Shown in pieces: positions 16,501 through 25,122 of a stretch of 25,130 nucleotides of DNA. The notes beneath the pieces are model-generated. The model had not been told where the DNA came from and made no database searches. It saw only the letters and a list, made by a program, of their open reading frames with translations. Within the stretch, counting starts at the first letter, position 1, and each line of letters begins with the position of its first letter. This DNA comes from G020354085 sp964482055 (lineage in GTDB: Bacteria > Pseudomonadota > Gammaproteobacteria > Acidiferrobacterales > Sulfurifustaceae): positions 1 to 25,130 of the forward strand of contig CAYZVX010000041.1 of NCBI GenBank assembly GCA_964482055.1, written 5' to 3'. The position numbers and the translations under genes were made by a program.

Positions 16501-19500
16501 AGCGTCCCCGGTGTTTCGTGCTCACGCTTGCCGTGCTGGTGGCGGGCTACGGCATCTATGCCCTGGGCGGCGCCAACTATGACGTCTTCCCCGAGTTCGC
16601 CCCGCCCCAGGTCAGCATCCAGACCGAGGCGCCCGGCCTCGCCCCGGAGCAGGTCGAAGTGCTGGTGACCCAGCCCGTCGAGAACGCCATCAACGGCGTG
16701 GCGGGCATCGAGGCACTACGCTCCCAATCCATCCAGGGTCTGTCGGTCATCACCGTCCCCTTCGATCCCGGCAGCGACATCTGGCGCGACCGCCAGAACG
16801 TGAACGAGTGCCTGGCGGCGCTGGCCACCCAGTTGCCGCGCGGCGTCCGGGCCCCGGCCATGTCGCCGCTGACCTCTTCCACCAGCGTGGTGATGGCCAT
16901 CGGCCTCACTTCGGAAACGCGTTCCCTGATGGAGCTGCGCACCCTCGCCGACTGGACGCTCAAGCCGCGCCTGCTGGCCGTCCCCGGTGTGGCCAAGGTG
17001 GCGGTGTTCGGCGGGAAGTCGAAGGAGTTCCAGATCCAGGTCAAGCCGGAGCGGCTCATCAAGTACGACCTGGCGCTCTCCGACGTGCTGGACGTGGCGC
17101 GCCGCGCCACCGGCGTGCGCGGCGCGGGCTTCATCGACAACGCCAACCAGCGCGTCGTCCTGCGCACTCAGGCCCAATCCCTGACTGTGGCCGATCTCGC
17201 CCGCACCGTGGTGCGAAGCCAGGGTGGCGCCAACCTGGTGCTCGGCGACGTGGCCGAGGTGCGCGAAGCGCCCGAACCGCCTATCGGCACCGCCCAAATC
17301 GGCGGAACGCCGGGGGTGCAACTGGTGATTTCCGAACAGTACGGCGCCAACACGCTGGCCGTCACCGAGGCGGTGGAGCGGGCCCTGGGCGAATTGCGCG
17401 CGAGCCTCGACGGCGAGAAGGTCACGCTGCATGCCGACGTGTTCCGGCCCGCCAACTTCATCGAGACCGCGACCCGCAACGTGCAGCATTCGCTGCTCCT
17501 CGGCGCGGTCCTGGTGGTCGTCGTGGTGGTGCTGTTCCTCCACAACTGGCGCACATCCCTCATCGCGCTCACCGCCATCCCGCTTTCTCTCCTCGCCGCG
17601 GTCACGGTCATGACGCAGCGGGGCATCAGCCTCAACACCATGACCCTCGGCGGGTTGGCCATCGCCATCGGCCTGCTGGTGGACGACGCCATCATCGTGG
17701 TGGAGAACATCTACCGGCGCTTGCGCGAGAATCGCCAGCGGCCGGACCCGGCCCCGGTCCTGGAGGTGGTGCTCGATGCCGCGCTGGAGGTGAGGAGCGC
17801 GGTGGTCTACGCCACCTTCGCCATCGCCCTGGTGTTCCTGCCGGTGCTCACCATGCCAGGGATCGCCGGACGGCTGTTCTCGCCGTTGGGCACGGCCTAC
17901 CTTCTGGCGACGCTGGCTTCGCTGCTCGTGGCCATCACCGTCACGCCAGCGCTCTGCCTCGCGCTGCTGCCGGGCAGGGCCCTGCCCGAGCATGACGCCG
18001 CTCTTGCCCGCTCGCTGAAGGAGCGATACCGGAGCCTCATCGCCGGCGTCGAGCACCACTACCGCGTCATCATCGCGGCGGTCGGATTGCTCACCCTGGC
18101 CGGGCTGGCGATGCTCCCTTTCTTCGGCGGCAGCTTTCTGCCCGAGCTCAAGGAAGGGCATTACATCCTCCACATGTCCGCCGTTCCCGGCACCTCGATC
18201 GCGGAGTCGCTGCGCATCGGCCGCCAGGTCTCGGCGGAACTCATGAAGCTGCCCTTCGTGCGCAGCGTCGGCCAGCGGGTGGGCCGTGCCGAGAAGGCCG
18301 ATGATACCTGGGGCACGCACTACAGCGAGTTAAACGTAGATCTGAAACCGCTGTCCGGGGAGGAGACCGAGCTTGCCCAGGCGGACATCCGCAAGGCCCT
18401 GGCCGGCATACCCGGCGTGAGCTTCGCCCTCAAGACCTTCCTCACCGAACGGGTAGAGGAAACCCTGTCCGGCTACACGGCGGCGGTAGTGGTCAACATC
18501 TACGGCAACGATCTCGATACGCTCGACGCCGAGGCCCAGCGCGTGGCCCAGGCGTTGGGGCAGGTGCCCGGCGCTACCGAGGTTCAGGTCCAGTCGCCGC
18601 CCGGTACGCCCGAGCTGGGCATCCGGCTGCGCCCCGAGGCGTTGGCACGCTGGGGGTTCGATGCGGTGGACGTGCTCGATGCCGTGGAGACGGCCTTCCA
18701 GGGGTCGGTGGTCGGGCAGGTCTATGACGGCAACCGCGTCTTCAACGTGAGCGTCATCCTGCCACCCGCGGCCCGGCACTCGATCGCCGACGTGAAGGCG
18801 CTGCCGCTCAGGAACGCAGCCGGCGTCTTCGTGCGCCTCGACCAGCTCGCTGATGTGTATGCGACCTCCGGCCGCTACGTGGTCCTGCACAATGGCGCCC
18901 GGCGGGTGCAGACCATTACCAGCAACGTCGCCGGCCGGGACGTGGCCTCTTTCGTCGCCGACGCCAAGGCACGCTTGGCCAAAGTTCAACTGAAGCCCGG
19001 CAACTACATCGAGTTTGGCGGCGCCGCCGCGGCCCAGTCCGCCTCCCTGCGCACGCTGCTGATGCATTCGGTGGTAGCGGCGGTGGCTATCGTCCTGCTG
19101 CTGTGGATCACCCCGAGGCGCTGGCGCAACCTTTCCCTGGTACTGCTCAACTTGCCGTTCGCACTGGCCGGCGGGGTGCTGGCCGTCTTCGCTACCGGCG
19201 GCGGGATTTCGCTGGGTTCCCTGGTTGGCTTCGTCACGCTCTTCGGCATCACCTTGCGCAACTCGGTGATGCTGCTCTCCCACTACGAGCACCTGGTGAA
19301 CGTGGAGGGCATGACCTGGGGGCCGGAAGCCGCCGTGCGCGGCGCCGTGGAACGACTGACGCCGATCCTCATGACCGCGCTCGCGACCGCCCTGGGCCTG
19401 CTGCCCTTGGCGATCGGCAGCGGCGACCCGGGGCGGGAGATCGAAGGCCCCATGGCGTTGGTGATCCTGGGCGGGCTGTTCACCGCCACTGTCCTCAATC

Positions 19501-19571
19501 TGCTGGTGATGCCCAGTTTGGCGCTACGCTATGGACGGTTCCATCCCGACAATAACCGAAAAAACTCATGA
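16482..19571 (+). CDS. Heavy-metal efflux RND pump (CzcA/CusA type)
   Basis: About 1029 residues from GTG 16482. An inner-membrane proton-driven pump of the HME-RND family that exports metal ions through a tripartite channel. Signatures: YDVFPEFAPPQVSIQTEAPGLAPEQVE after TM1, and GLLVDDAIIVVENIYRRL in TM4 with D401, D402 and E408 at the proton-relay positions. Next come VFLPVLTMPGIAGRLFSPLG, SFLPELKEGHY, and TWGTHYSELNVDLKP. The C-terminal half has FGITLRNSVMLLSHYEHL and GPMALVILGG. Homology begins at about FVLTLAVLVAG; the preceding residues are antisense to the mobile gene fragment, so the native first 10 or so residues and the promoter were lost. No periplasmic adaptor or outer-membrane channel gene is adjacent. 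It overlaps the MFS gene by four bases. Confidence 0.9.
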   Translation: MTGAPSKRPRCFVLTLAVLVAGYGIYALGGANYDVFPEFAPPQVSIQTEAPGLAPEQVEVLVTQPVENAINGVAGIEALRSQSIQGLSVITVPFDPGSDIWRDRQNVNECLAALATQLPRGVRAPAMSPLTSSTSVVMAIGLTSETRSLMELRTLADWTLKPRLLAVPGVAKVAVFGGKSKEFQIQVKPERLIKYDLALSDVLDVARRATGVRGAGFIDNANQRVVLRTQAQSLTVADLARTVVRSQGGANLVLGDVAEVREAPEPPIGTAQIGGTPGVQLVISEQYGANTLAVTEAVERALGELRASLDGEKVTLHADVFRPANFIETATRNVQHSLLLGAVLVVVVVVLFLHNWRTSLIALTAIPLSLLAAVTVMTQRGISLNTMTLGGLAIAIGLLVDDAIIVVENIYRRLRENRQRPDPAPVLEVVLDAALEVRSAVVYATFAIALVFLPVLTMPGIAGRLFSPLGTAYLLATLASLLVAITVTPALCLALLPGRALPEHDAALARSLKERYRSLIAGVEHHYRVIIAAVGLLTLAGLAMLPFFGGSFLPELKEGHYILHMSAVPGTSIAESLRIGRQVSAELMKLPFVRSVGQRVGRAEKADDTWGTHYSELNVDLKPLSGEETELAQADIRKALAGIPGVSFALKTFLTERVEETLSGYTAAVVVNIYGNDLDTLDAEAQRVAQALGQVPGATEVQVQSPPGTPELGIRLRPEALARWGFDAVDVLDAVETAFQGSVVGQVYDGNRVFNVSVILPPAARHSIADVKALPLRNAAGVFVRLDQLADVYATSGRYVVLHNGARRVQTITSNVAGRDVASFVADAKARLAKVQLKPGNYIEFGGAAAAQSASLRTLLMHSVVAAVAIVLLLWITPRRWRNLSLVLLNLPFALAGGVLAVFATGGGISLGSLVGFVTLFGITLRNSVMLLSHYEHLVNVEGMTWGPEAAVRGAVERLTPILMTALATALGLLPLAIGSGDPGREIEGPMALVILGGLFTATVLNLLVMPSLALRYGRFHPDNNRKNS

Positions 19572-20773
19572 CGGACTTACCGGACGAGAAACGCTTGCGC
19601 ACCATTCCGACAGGTATCTGGGTGCTCGGTTTCGTCAGCATGCTGATGGATATCTCTTCGGAAATCATCCATAGCCTGCTGCCGGTCTTCCTGGTCACTT
19701 CCCTCGGTGCAAGCGCACTCGTGGTCGGGCTGATCGAGGGGCTGGCCGAGGCAACCGCGCTGATCGTGAAAGTGTTCTCGGGGGCGTTGTCTGACTACTG
19801 GGGCAAGCGCAAGCCACTGACCCTCCTCGGCTATGGGCTCGGCGCGATCTCGAAGCCCCTGTTCGCATTGGCGACGAGTTCCGGCCTGGTGCTCGCCGCG
19901 CGTCTGATGGACCGGGTCGGCAAGGGCATCCGCGGCGCGCCCCGCGATGCACTGGTGGCGGATCTCGCCCCGCCCGAGTTGCGCGGCGCCGCCTTCGGCC
20001 TGCGCCAGTCGCTCGACACCGTGGGCGCGTTCCTCGGCCCGTTGCTCGCCATGGGCTTGATGCTCGCCTGGGCGAACGATTTCCGCGCTGTGTTCTGGGT
20101 GGCAGTCATCCCCGGATTCCTGGCTGTGGCGCTACTGTTCTTCGGCGTACGGGAACCGGAACGGGACAAGTCGGAATACCGTGCCGTCAGTCCGATTCGG
20201 CGTGAGAACCTCCGCCGGCTGCCGACCGCTTACTGGTGGGTAGTAGCGATCGGTGCGGTGTTCACCCTTGCGCGCTTCTCCGAAGCCTTCCTCGTCCTGC
20301 GCGCCCAACAAGGCGGGTTGCCCGTCGCCTTTGCGCCGCTGGTCCTGGTCGGTATGAATGTCATTTATGCGCTGTCGGCCTACCCGTTCGGGCGGCTCTC
20401 CGACCGCATGAGCCATTCCAGGCTACTCGCCCTGGGGCTGGCGGTGCTGATCAGCGCCGATATCGCACTGGCGTACAGCAACCACTGGACGTGGGTGTGG
20501 GCCGGCATCACGCTCTGGGGCTTGCACATGGGCATCACGCAGGGGCTGCTGGCGACGATGGTGGCGGACACCGCGCCTGCGGACCTGCGCGGCACCGCAT
20601 TCGGATTATTCAATTTGCTCAGCGGTTTGACGATGCTGATTGCCAGCGCGCTGGCCGGGCTGCTGTGGGACAGGCTCGGGCCAGCCTTCACGTTTCATGC
20701 AGGGGCGCTCTTTTGCGTCCTGGCCTTGGCCGTCATCGCGCTCAAGCGCTGGGGAGCCCGTGCGGCTTCGTAG
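19568..20773 (+). CDS. MFS transporter
   Basis: A 401-residue, 12-helix major facilitator. The N-terminal GFVSMLMDISSEIIHSLLPVFLVTSLGAS resembles a subfamily of bacterial MFS proteins of unknown substrate. The MFS motif between TM2 and TM3 is seen as GALSDYWGKRKPL, and LMDRVGKGIRGAPRDALVADL follows. The second half has FGRLSDRMSHSRLL. ATG 19568 overlaps the pump's stop codon, which indicates co-translation with the RND pump. The gene ends 36 bases before the DedA-PAP2 gene. Efflux of a drug or metal complex is plausible from the company it keeps but not shown. Confidence 0.9.
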   Translation: MTDLPDEKRLRTIPTGIWVLGFVSMLMDISSEIIHSLLPVFLVTSLGASALVVGLIEGLAEATALIVKVFSGALSDYWGKRKPLTLLGYGLGAISKPLFALATSSGLVLAARLMDRVGKGIRGAPRDALVADLAPPELRGAAFGLRQSLDTVGAFLGPLLAMGLMLAWANDFRAVFWVAVIPGFLAVALLFFGVREPERDKSEYRAVSPIRRENLRRLPTAYWWVVAIGAVFTLARFSEAFLVLRAQQGGLPVAFAPLVLVGMNVIYALSAYPFGRLSDRMSHSRLLALGLAVLISADIALAYSNHWTWVWAGITLWGLHMGITQGLLATMVADTAPADLRGTAFGLFNLLSGLTMLIASALAGLLWDRLGPAFTFHAGALFCVLALAVIALKRWGARAAS

Positions 20774-20809
20774 CGAGGGGCATGCGGACATCGAGAGGGA
20801 GCGCACGAC

Positions 20810-22834
20810 ATCGACATCCAATCCTTTCTGAGCTGGATTGCGCAGCATCCCCATTGGACCCTGGCCGGCGTTTTTCTCGTCGCTTCGGGCGAGTCGCTGG
20901 CCGTGGTGGGGCTGGTCGTGCCGGGTGCCGCGGTCATGGTTGCTGCGGGGGCGCTCGTCGCTCTCGGGGCACTCGAATTTTGGCCGACGCTGCTTGCGGC
21001 CGTCACAGGCGCCATCGCCGGCGATGGCATCAGCTACTGGCTCGGCCATCACTACCGCGATCGCCTGCGTTCCGTTTGGCCATTTCGCAGGCATCCGGAA
21101 TGGCTGTCGCGCGGGGAGAATTTCTTTCATCGCCACGGCGCCATGAGCGTGTTGTTCGGCCGTTTCGTCGGCCCGGCGCGCCCGATCGTTCCCGTGGTAG
21201 CCGGCATGCTCGGAATGCGGCCGGCGCATTTCTACGCCTTGAACGTCCTGTCGGCGTTGGCCTGGGCGCCAGCCTATCTGTTGCCCGGCATGGCCTTTGG
21301 CGCGTCGCTTGCGCTGGCTGGCGCGGTGGCGGCAAGGCTGGCGCTCCTTTTGGTACTGCTGGTCGCTTCGGCCTGGCTCCTGTTGGGGCTGGTTCGCTGG
21401 GGTTTTCGGGTGCTCTCTCCACGGGCCGGCCGGATCGCGCAAAGAATCCTCGTCTGGGGCGCCGACCATCCGCGCCTGAACAGCTTGTTCGGCGGCGTGC
21501 TCGATCCGTCGCGCCCGGAAGCAAGGGCGTTGCTGCTGATCGGAGCCTTGCTGATCGGTGCCACCTGGCTGTTCCTGGGTATTTTGGAAGATGTGGTCAC
21601 CGGCGACCCGCTGGTGCGCGCGGATCAGGGCGTCTATCAACTCCTGCAAGGCTTGCGCACGCCATGGGGCGACAGGGTCATGGTGTTCGTGACGGAGCTG
21701 GGCGATGGCATGGTGATCGCGCTGCTCGCCGCAGCGGTATTGGCGTGGCTCATGTGGCGCAGGAACTGGCGTACCGCAAGGTACTGGGTCGCGGCAATCG
21801 CCTTTGGCCAGATCGCCGCCACCGTGGTCAAGCTGGTGCTGCAACGGCCCCGGCCGCTGGCGGACCTCTATGACGGGCTGTCCACCTACGCCTTTCCCAG
21901 CGGCCATGCCACCATGAGCATGGTGGCCTACGGTTTCCTCGCGACGCTCATCGCTGGCCAATTCGATCGACCGCGCCGCTGGATGGTGTATGCCGTGGCC
22001 GCATTGCTCATCGGCCTCATTGCCGCTTCCCGGCTCTATCTGGGTGCGCACTGGCTGTCGGACGTAATCGGCGGCCTGAGTCTCGGGCTCGCCTGGGTCT
22101 GCTTGCTGGCGATCGCATACTACCGACATCCCGTGTCGGCCCCAGCTCCACGGAGCCTTCCCGGTGTGGCGCTGCTCGCCTTTATCCTGGCGGGCGGATG
22201 GCACGTGACCACGCAGCATTCCGCCGACCTGCAGCGCTATGCGCCGCGCCAGATGACCCAACGCCTCGACGCGGCGACGTGGTGGCAGACGGCGTGGCGG
22301 CGCTTGCCAGTTTATCGTCAGGACCTCGAAGGCGAGTATGAACAACCTCTCAACGTGCAGTGGGCAGGAGCGCTGAGCGACGTACAGCGGATGCTCAAGA
22401 CACAGGGCTGGCGTGAGCCCGTTTCCTTGAATGCCCGCACGGCCTTGCGATGGTTGGCGCCCGCAGCAACGCTGGAAGAATTGCCCCTACTGCCGCAGGT
22501 CCACGACGGCAGACACGAGGCGCTGCGGATGATTTTCCCGTTGCCTGCGAGTCAAGAGGGCCCACGAACGCTCGTCCTTCGCCTTTGGAAGAGCAGCGTT
22601 GAACTGGACGCCGGTGGCAAACAGCTGTGGGTCGGGAGCGTGTCATTCGAAAAGCTCGGACATTACGCATTGATCACGATTCCCGTCGAAGACCAGCGCG
22701 ATGAAGAGGCACTTTCAATCCTGGCCCGCTCGCTCAAGACGGCGGGGCTCCAGTTCGCCCAAAGGGCGCGCAACAAAGAGGAGATCAAGACGCTTTGGGC
22801 AGGCGATGTGTTGCTATTGATAGGCAATCCATGA
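20810..22834 (+). CDS. DedA - PAP2 phosphatase - LssY C-terminal fusion protein
   Basis: A three-part membrane protein. DedA part: ESLAVVGLVVPGAAVM, GDGISYWLGHHYRDR, FFHRHGAMSVLFGRFVGPARPIVPVVAGMLGM. PAP2 part: phosphatase motifs KLVLQRPRP, PSGH and SRLYLGAHWLSD, all intact, so lipid or isoprenyl phosphate dephosphorylation in the membrane is expected. The C-terminal 230 or so residues match the LssY C-terminal domain of unknown role. Homology begins at DIQSFLSWIAQHPHWTLAG, whose natural start is ATC 20810 in this sequence, preceded by GAGAGGGAG (20793-20801). The first usual start, GTG 20903, would remove 31 residues and part of the first membrane region. It would give 643 residues; from 20810, 674. 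Confidence 0.85.
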   Translation: MDIQSFLSWIAQHPHWTLAGVFLVASGESLAVVGLVVPGAAVMVAAGALVALGALEFWPTLLAAVTGAIAGDGISYWLGHHYRDRLRSVWPFRRHPEWLSRGENFFHRHGAMSVLFGRFVGPARPIVPVVAGMLGMRPAHFYALNVLSALAWAPAYLLPGMAFGASLALAGAVAARLALLLVLLVASAWLLLGLVRWGFRVLSPRAGRIAQRILVWGADHPRLNSLFGGVLDPSRPEARALLLIGALLIGATWLFLGILEDVVTGDPLVRADQGVYQLLQGLRTPWGDRVMVFVTELGDGMVIALLAAAVLAWLMWRRNWRTARYWVAAIAFGQIAATVVKLVLQRPRPLADLYDGLSTYAFPSGHATMSMVAYGFLATLIAGQFDRPRRWMVYAVAALLIGLIAASRLYLGAHWLSDVIGGLSLGLAWVCLLAIAYYRHPVSAPAPRSLPGVALLAFILAGGWHVTTQHSADLQRYAPRQMTQRLDAATWWQTAWRRLPVYRQDLEGEYEQPLNVQWAGALSDVQRMLKTQGWREPVSLNARTALRWLAPAATLEELPLLPQVHDGRHEALRMIFPLPASQEGPRTLVLRLWKSSVELDAGGKQLWVGSVSFEKLGHYALITIPVEDQRDEEALSILARSLKTAGLQFAQRARNKEEIKTLWAGDVLLLIGNP

Positions 22835-23168
22835 CTCGACCAGCCTAACGGTCAAGCCTGCAGACCGCGAGCTCAGCTCGCCGGCCAAGGGTTGCACGGC
22901 CAGTCCGGCTGGCGTCACCCGTTCCGGTCGCCTGCGATCAGGCCGGCGTAGACGTCTGGCGGACACGGGCTCAATTCCGCAAAAGAGAATCGAACGGGCG
23001 GCTGGTTCCCGGTACATCGCCCGATGCCAACCGCAGGTGGGAACTGATAGGATTGCCAGCAACAAGGGCTGGATTCCGCACCTTTCCGGCAGGAGTTCGC
23101 AGCGGTTCTAAGGCGCTGAGTTATACAGGTTTGGCGCAGGCTGCCACCGCACCACCAATCCAATCAAG
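22835..23168. other. Interval without a supported gene; contains a ssrA T-arm relic
   Basis: No convincing reading frame. It holds the tmRNA-like fragment at 22958-22979. Near 23142-23156 it has GCCACCGCACCACCA, which resembles a CCA-ended RNA 3' terminus and is followed by a terminator. Composition is mixed, as expected of decayed island-end sequence. Confidence 0.5.
22958..22979 (+). repeat. Degenerate copy of the ssrA T-arm (candidate attachment-site remnant)
   Basis: GGCGGACACGGGCTCAATTC, continuing into CC, matches the tmRNA sequence at 14478-14496 over GCGGACRCGGGYTCAATTCC, 18 of 20 bases identical, in the same orientation. Just upstream, GTAG and CT are also shared. The acceptor end (CACCTCCACCA) is not present after it. 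It lies about 8.4 kb after ssrA, at the right edge of the accessory region, where a displaced ssrA 3' end would be expected after island integration. Confidence 0.55.
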
Positions 23169-23193
23169 AGACCGCCCGCGTGGCGGTCTTTTG
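23169..23193 (+). terminator. Rho-independent terminator
   Basis: An 8-bp perfect stem AGACCGCC / GGCGGTCT with a 5-base loop runs into TTTTG TT. It could end the island operon, or be left from the original ssrA downstream region. It lies about 145 bases before the antiporter start. Confidence 0.75.
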
Positions 23194-23337
23194 TTCTCGG
23201 ACCCGCCGAGCCGCGCAACCGGACACACGATCACTGCGACCGCCAGCTCAGGCGGCGCGAGGATGTTGCCGTGTGCGCCCCGCGCGCACCGCGCGCTAAG
23301 ATGCGCCCAGATCCCGCGCGTCCGCCCCGGAGTCTGC

Positions 23338-25089
23338 GTGCAGGCTGTCGACTTCGTCCAAGACCTTGCCGTCATCATGCTGATCGCCGGCGTGGTCACC
23401 GTGCTGTTTCATCGGCTCAAACAGCCGGTGGTGCTCGGCTACATCGTCGCCGGGATAATCATCGGACCCTATACGCCGCCGGCGGGCCTGATTGCCGACC
23501 AGGCGACGGTAAGGATTCTGGCCGAGCTCGGCGTGATCTTCCTGCTGCTGTCGCTTGGGCTCGAGTTCAGCTGGCGGAAACTCAAGCGCGTCGGGGCCGC
23601 GGCGCTGGTGGCCGCCGTGGCCGAGATCATCCTCATGGTCTGGATCGGCTACGAGATCGGCCGCTACTTCGGCTGGTCGTCGATCGATGCGCTGTTCCTC
23701 GGCGGCATTCTCGCGATCTCCTCGACCACGATCATCATCAAGGCGCTGGAAGAGCTGGGCCTGAAGGGCGAGCGCTTCGCCCAGCTCGCCTTCGGCATCC
23801 TGATCGTCGAGGACATCCTGGCAGTCGGCATCATCGCGCTGCTGTCGAGCATTGCCGCGCCCGGCGGCCTCGACGCGGTGCACACCCTCGATACCCTGTT
23901 GCGCCTGGCGATCTTCCTGATCGTGGCGCTGTTGCTCGGCATCCTGATCGTCCCGCGCCTGCTGTCGTTCGTGGCGCGTTTCAAGAGCGACGAGATGCTG
24001 CTCGTCACGGTCTTGGGGCTGGCCTTCGGGTTCTGCCTGCTGGTCGTGGAGCTCGGCTACAGTGTGGCGCTCGGCGCCTTCGTCATCGGCGCGGTGATGG
24101 CCGAAGCCCGCGAGCTCAAGAGCATCGAACGGCTGATTGCGCCCCTGCGCGACATGTTCAGCGCGATCTTCTTCGTCGCCATCGGCCTGCTGTTCGATCC
24201 GCGTGCGGTGCTCGAGCACGCGCTGCCCATCGCGATCATCACGGCGGCCGTGGTTGTTGGAAAGGTCCTGACCTGCAGCCTCGGCACCTACCTCGCCGGC
24301 CACGACGGGCGCACCGCCATGCGCGTCGGCATGTCGCTCGCCCAGATCGGCGAGTTCTCGTTCATCATCGCCACCCTCGGCCTCACGCTCAAGGTGACGA
24401 GCGACTTCCTGTTTCCGATCGCGGTGGCGGTATCGGTGCTGACCACGCTGCTCACGCCCTACCTGATCCGCGGAGCCGATCCGGTGGCACGCGCGATCAC
24501 GGCCATCACGCCGCAACCGGTGTTGCGCTTTCTCGCGCTTTACACGGAGTGGCTGCAGCGCCTTCAGCACGCGCGCTCCGCCAGCCAGGTTGGCGCCTGG
24601 GTGCGGCGCATCCTGGCGCACGTGGTCATCAACTTCAGCATCGTCACGGCGATCTTCCTGAGCGGCGCCTATCTGGCCACTGCCGGGGAGACGCTGCGCG
24701 AGGTCTGGCTGCCCGAGGAGCGCACGCGCAAGGCCGTGGTGTGGGGTGCCGCCTGCCTGCTGTCGCTGCCGTTCCTGATCGCCGCCTATCGCAAGCTCAA
24801 GGCGCTCAGCCTGATCCTGGTGGAGGCCTCGACCGGCATCATGGTTGCCGGCCGTTCGATGCTCGACAGCTGGCGCATCGTGGCCGAGCTCATCCCGGTC
24901 GCCGCCGTGGGCGTGATGATGCTGCTCGTGTTCGCGCTCTCGGCGAGCCTGCTGCCGCCCATGGAGCTCGCGGCGCTGGTCCTGGTGGTCGCCGGGGTCT
25001 GCGTCGTGGTACTGTGGCGCCAGTTCATCCGCTGGCATTCGCGCCTGCAGATTGCGCTGCGCGAGGCTGCCAAGCCCGACCACGACTGA
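23338..25089 (+). CDS. Cation:proton antiporter, CPA2/KefB-like
   Basis: A 583-residue membrane protein from GTG 23338, giving VQAVDFVQDLAVIMLIAGVVTVLFHRLKQPVVLGYIVAGIIIGP, the usual opening of CPA2 transporters. Further family landmarks: LLLSLGLEFSWRKL, LAISSTTIIIKALEELG, LIVEDILAVGIIALL with the ED pair, and AFVIGAVMAEARELKSIERLIAPLRDMFSAIFFVAIGLLFDP. After about residue 400 it has an extra region with further hydrophobic helices instead of the cytosolic TrkA-N/RCK domain of classical KefB. It would exchange K+ or Na+ for protons across the inner membrane. It sits just outside the proposed island edge and is probably core genome. The upstream in-frame stretch from 23053 is not protein-like. 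Confidence 0.88.
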   Translation: MQAVDFVQDLAVIMLIAGVVTVLFHRLKQPVVLGYIVAGIIIGPYTPPAGLIADQATVRILAELGVIFLLLSLGLEFSWRKLKRVGAAALVAAVAEIILMVWIGYEIGRYFGWSSIDALFLGGILAISSTTIIIKALEELGLKGERFAQLAFGILIVEDILAVGIIALLSSIAAPGGLDAVHTLDTLLRLAIFLIVALLLGILIVPRLLSFVARFKSDEMLLVTVLGLAFGFCLLVVELGYSVALGAFVIGAVMAEARELKSIERLIAPLRDMFSAIFFVAIGLLFDPRAVLEHALPIAIITAAVVVGKVLTCSLGTYLAGHDGRTAMRVGMSLAQIGEFSFIIATLGLTLKVTSDFLFPIAVAVSVLTTLLTPYLIRGADPVARAITAITPQPVLRFLALYTEWLQRLQHARSASQVGAWVRRILAHVVINFSIVTAIFLSGAYLATAGETLREVWLPEERTRKAVVWGAACLLSLPFLIAAYRKLKALSLILVEASTGIMVAGRSMLDSWRIVAELIPVAAVGVMMLLVFALSASLLPPMELAALVLVVAGVCVVVLWRQFIRWHSRLQIALREAAKPDHD

Positions 25090-25090
25090 C

Positions 25091-25122
25091 GGCGCCCGGC
25101 CGAGCGGGCGCGGCCGGGCGCC
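25091..25122 (+). terminator. Strong GC hairpin after the antiporter gene
   Basis: Perfect 11-bp arms GGCGCCCGGCC and GGCCGGGCGCC surround a 10-base loop, starting two bases after the stop codon. No T-run is visible before the window ends, so terminator function is likely but unconfirmed. Confidence 0.55.

Noticed and set aside
16716..18320. Long minus-strand ORF inside the RND pump gene
   Set aside because: Arg-, His- and Gly-rich shadow of a high-GC coding strand with no family features.
20606..22345. 579-codon minus-strand ORF over the MFS and DedA-PAP2 genes
   Set aside because: Shadow composition and spans two real plus-strand genes.
23100..23156. tRNA-like 3' end (GCCACCGCACCACCA) before a terminator
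   Set aside because: No cloverleaf could be folded from the preceding bases and no T-arm GTTCRA string sits at the right distance.
23296..25083. 595-codon minus-strand ORF over the antiporter
   Set aside because: Gln/Arg/Asp-rich shadow frame; the plus strand encodes a clear CPA2 membrane protein.
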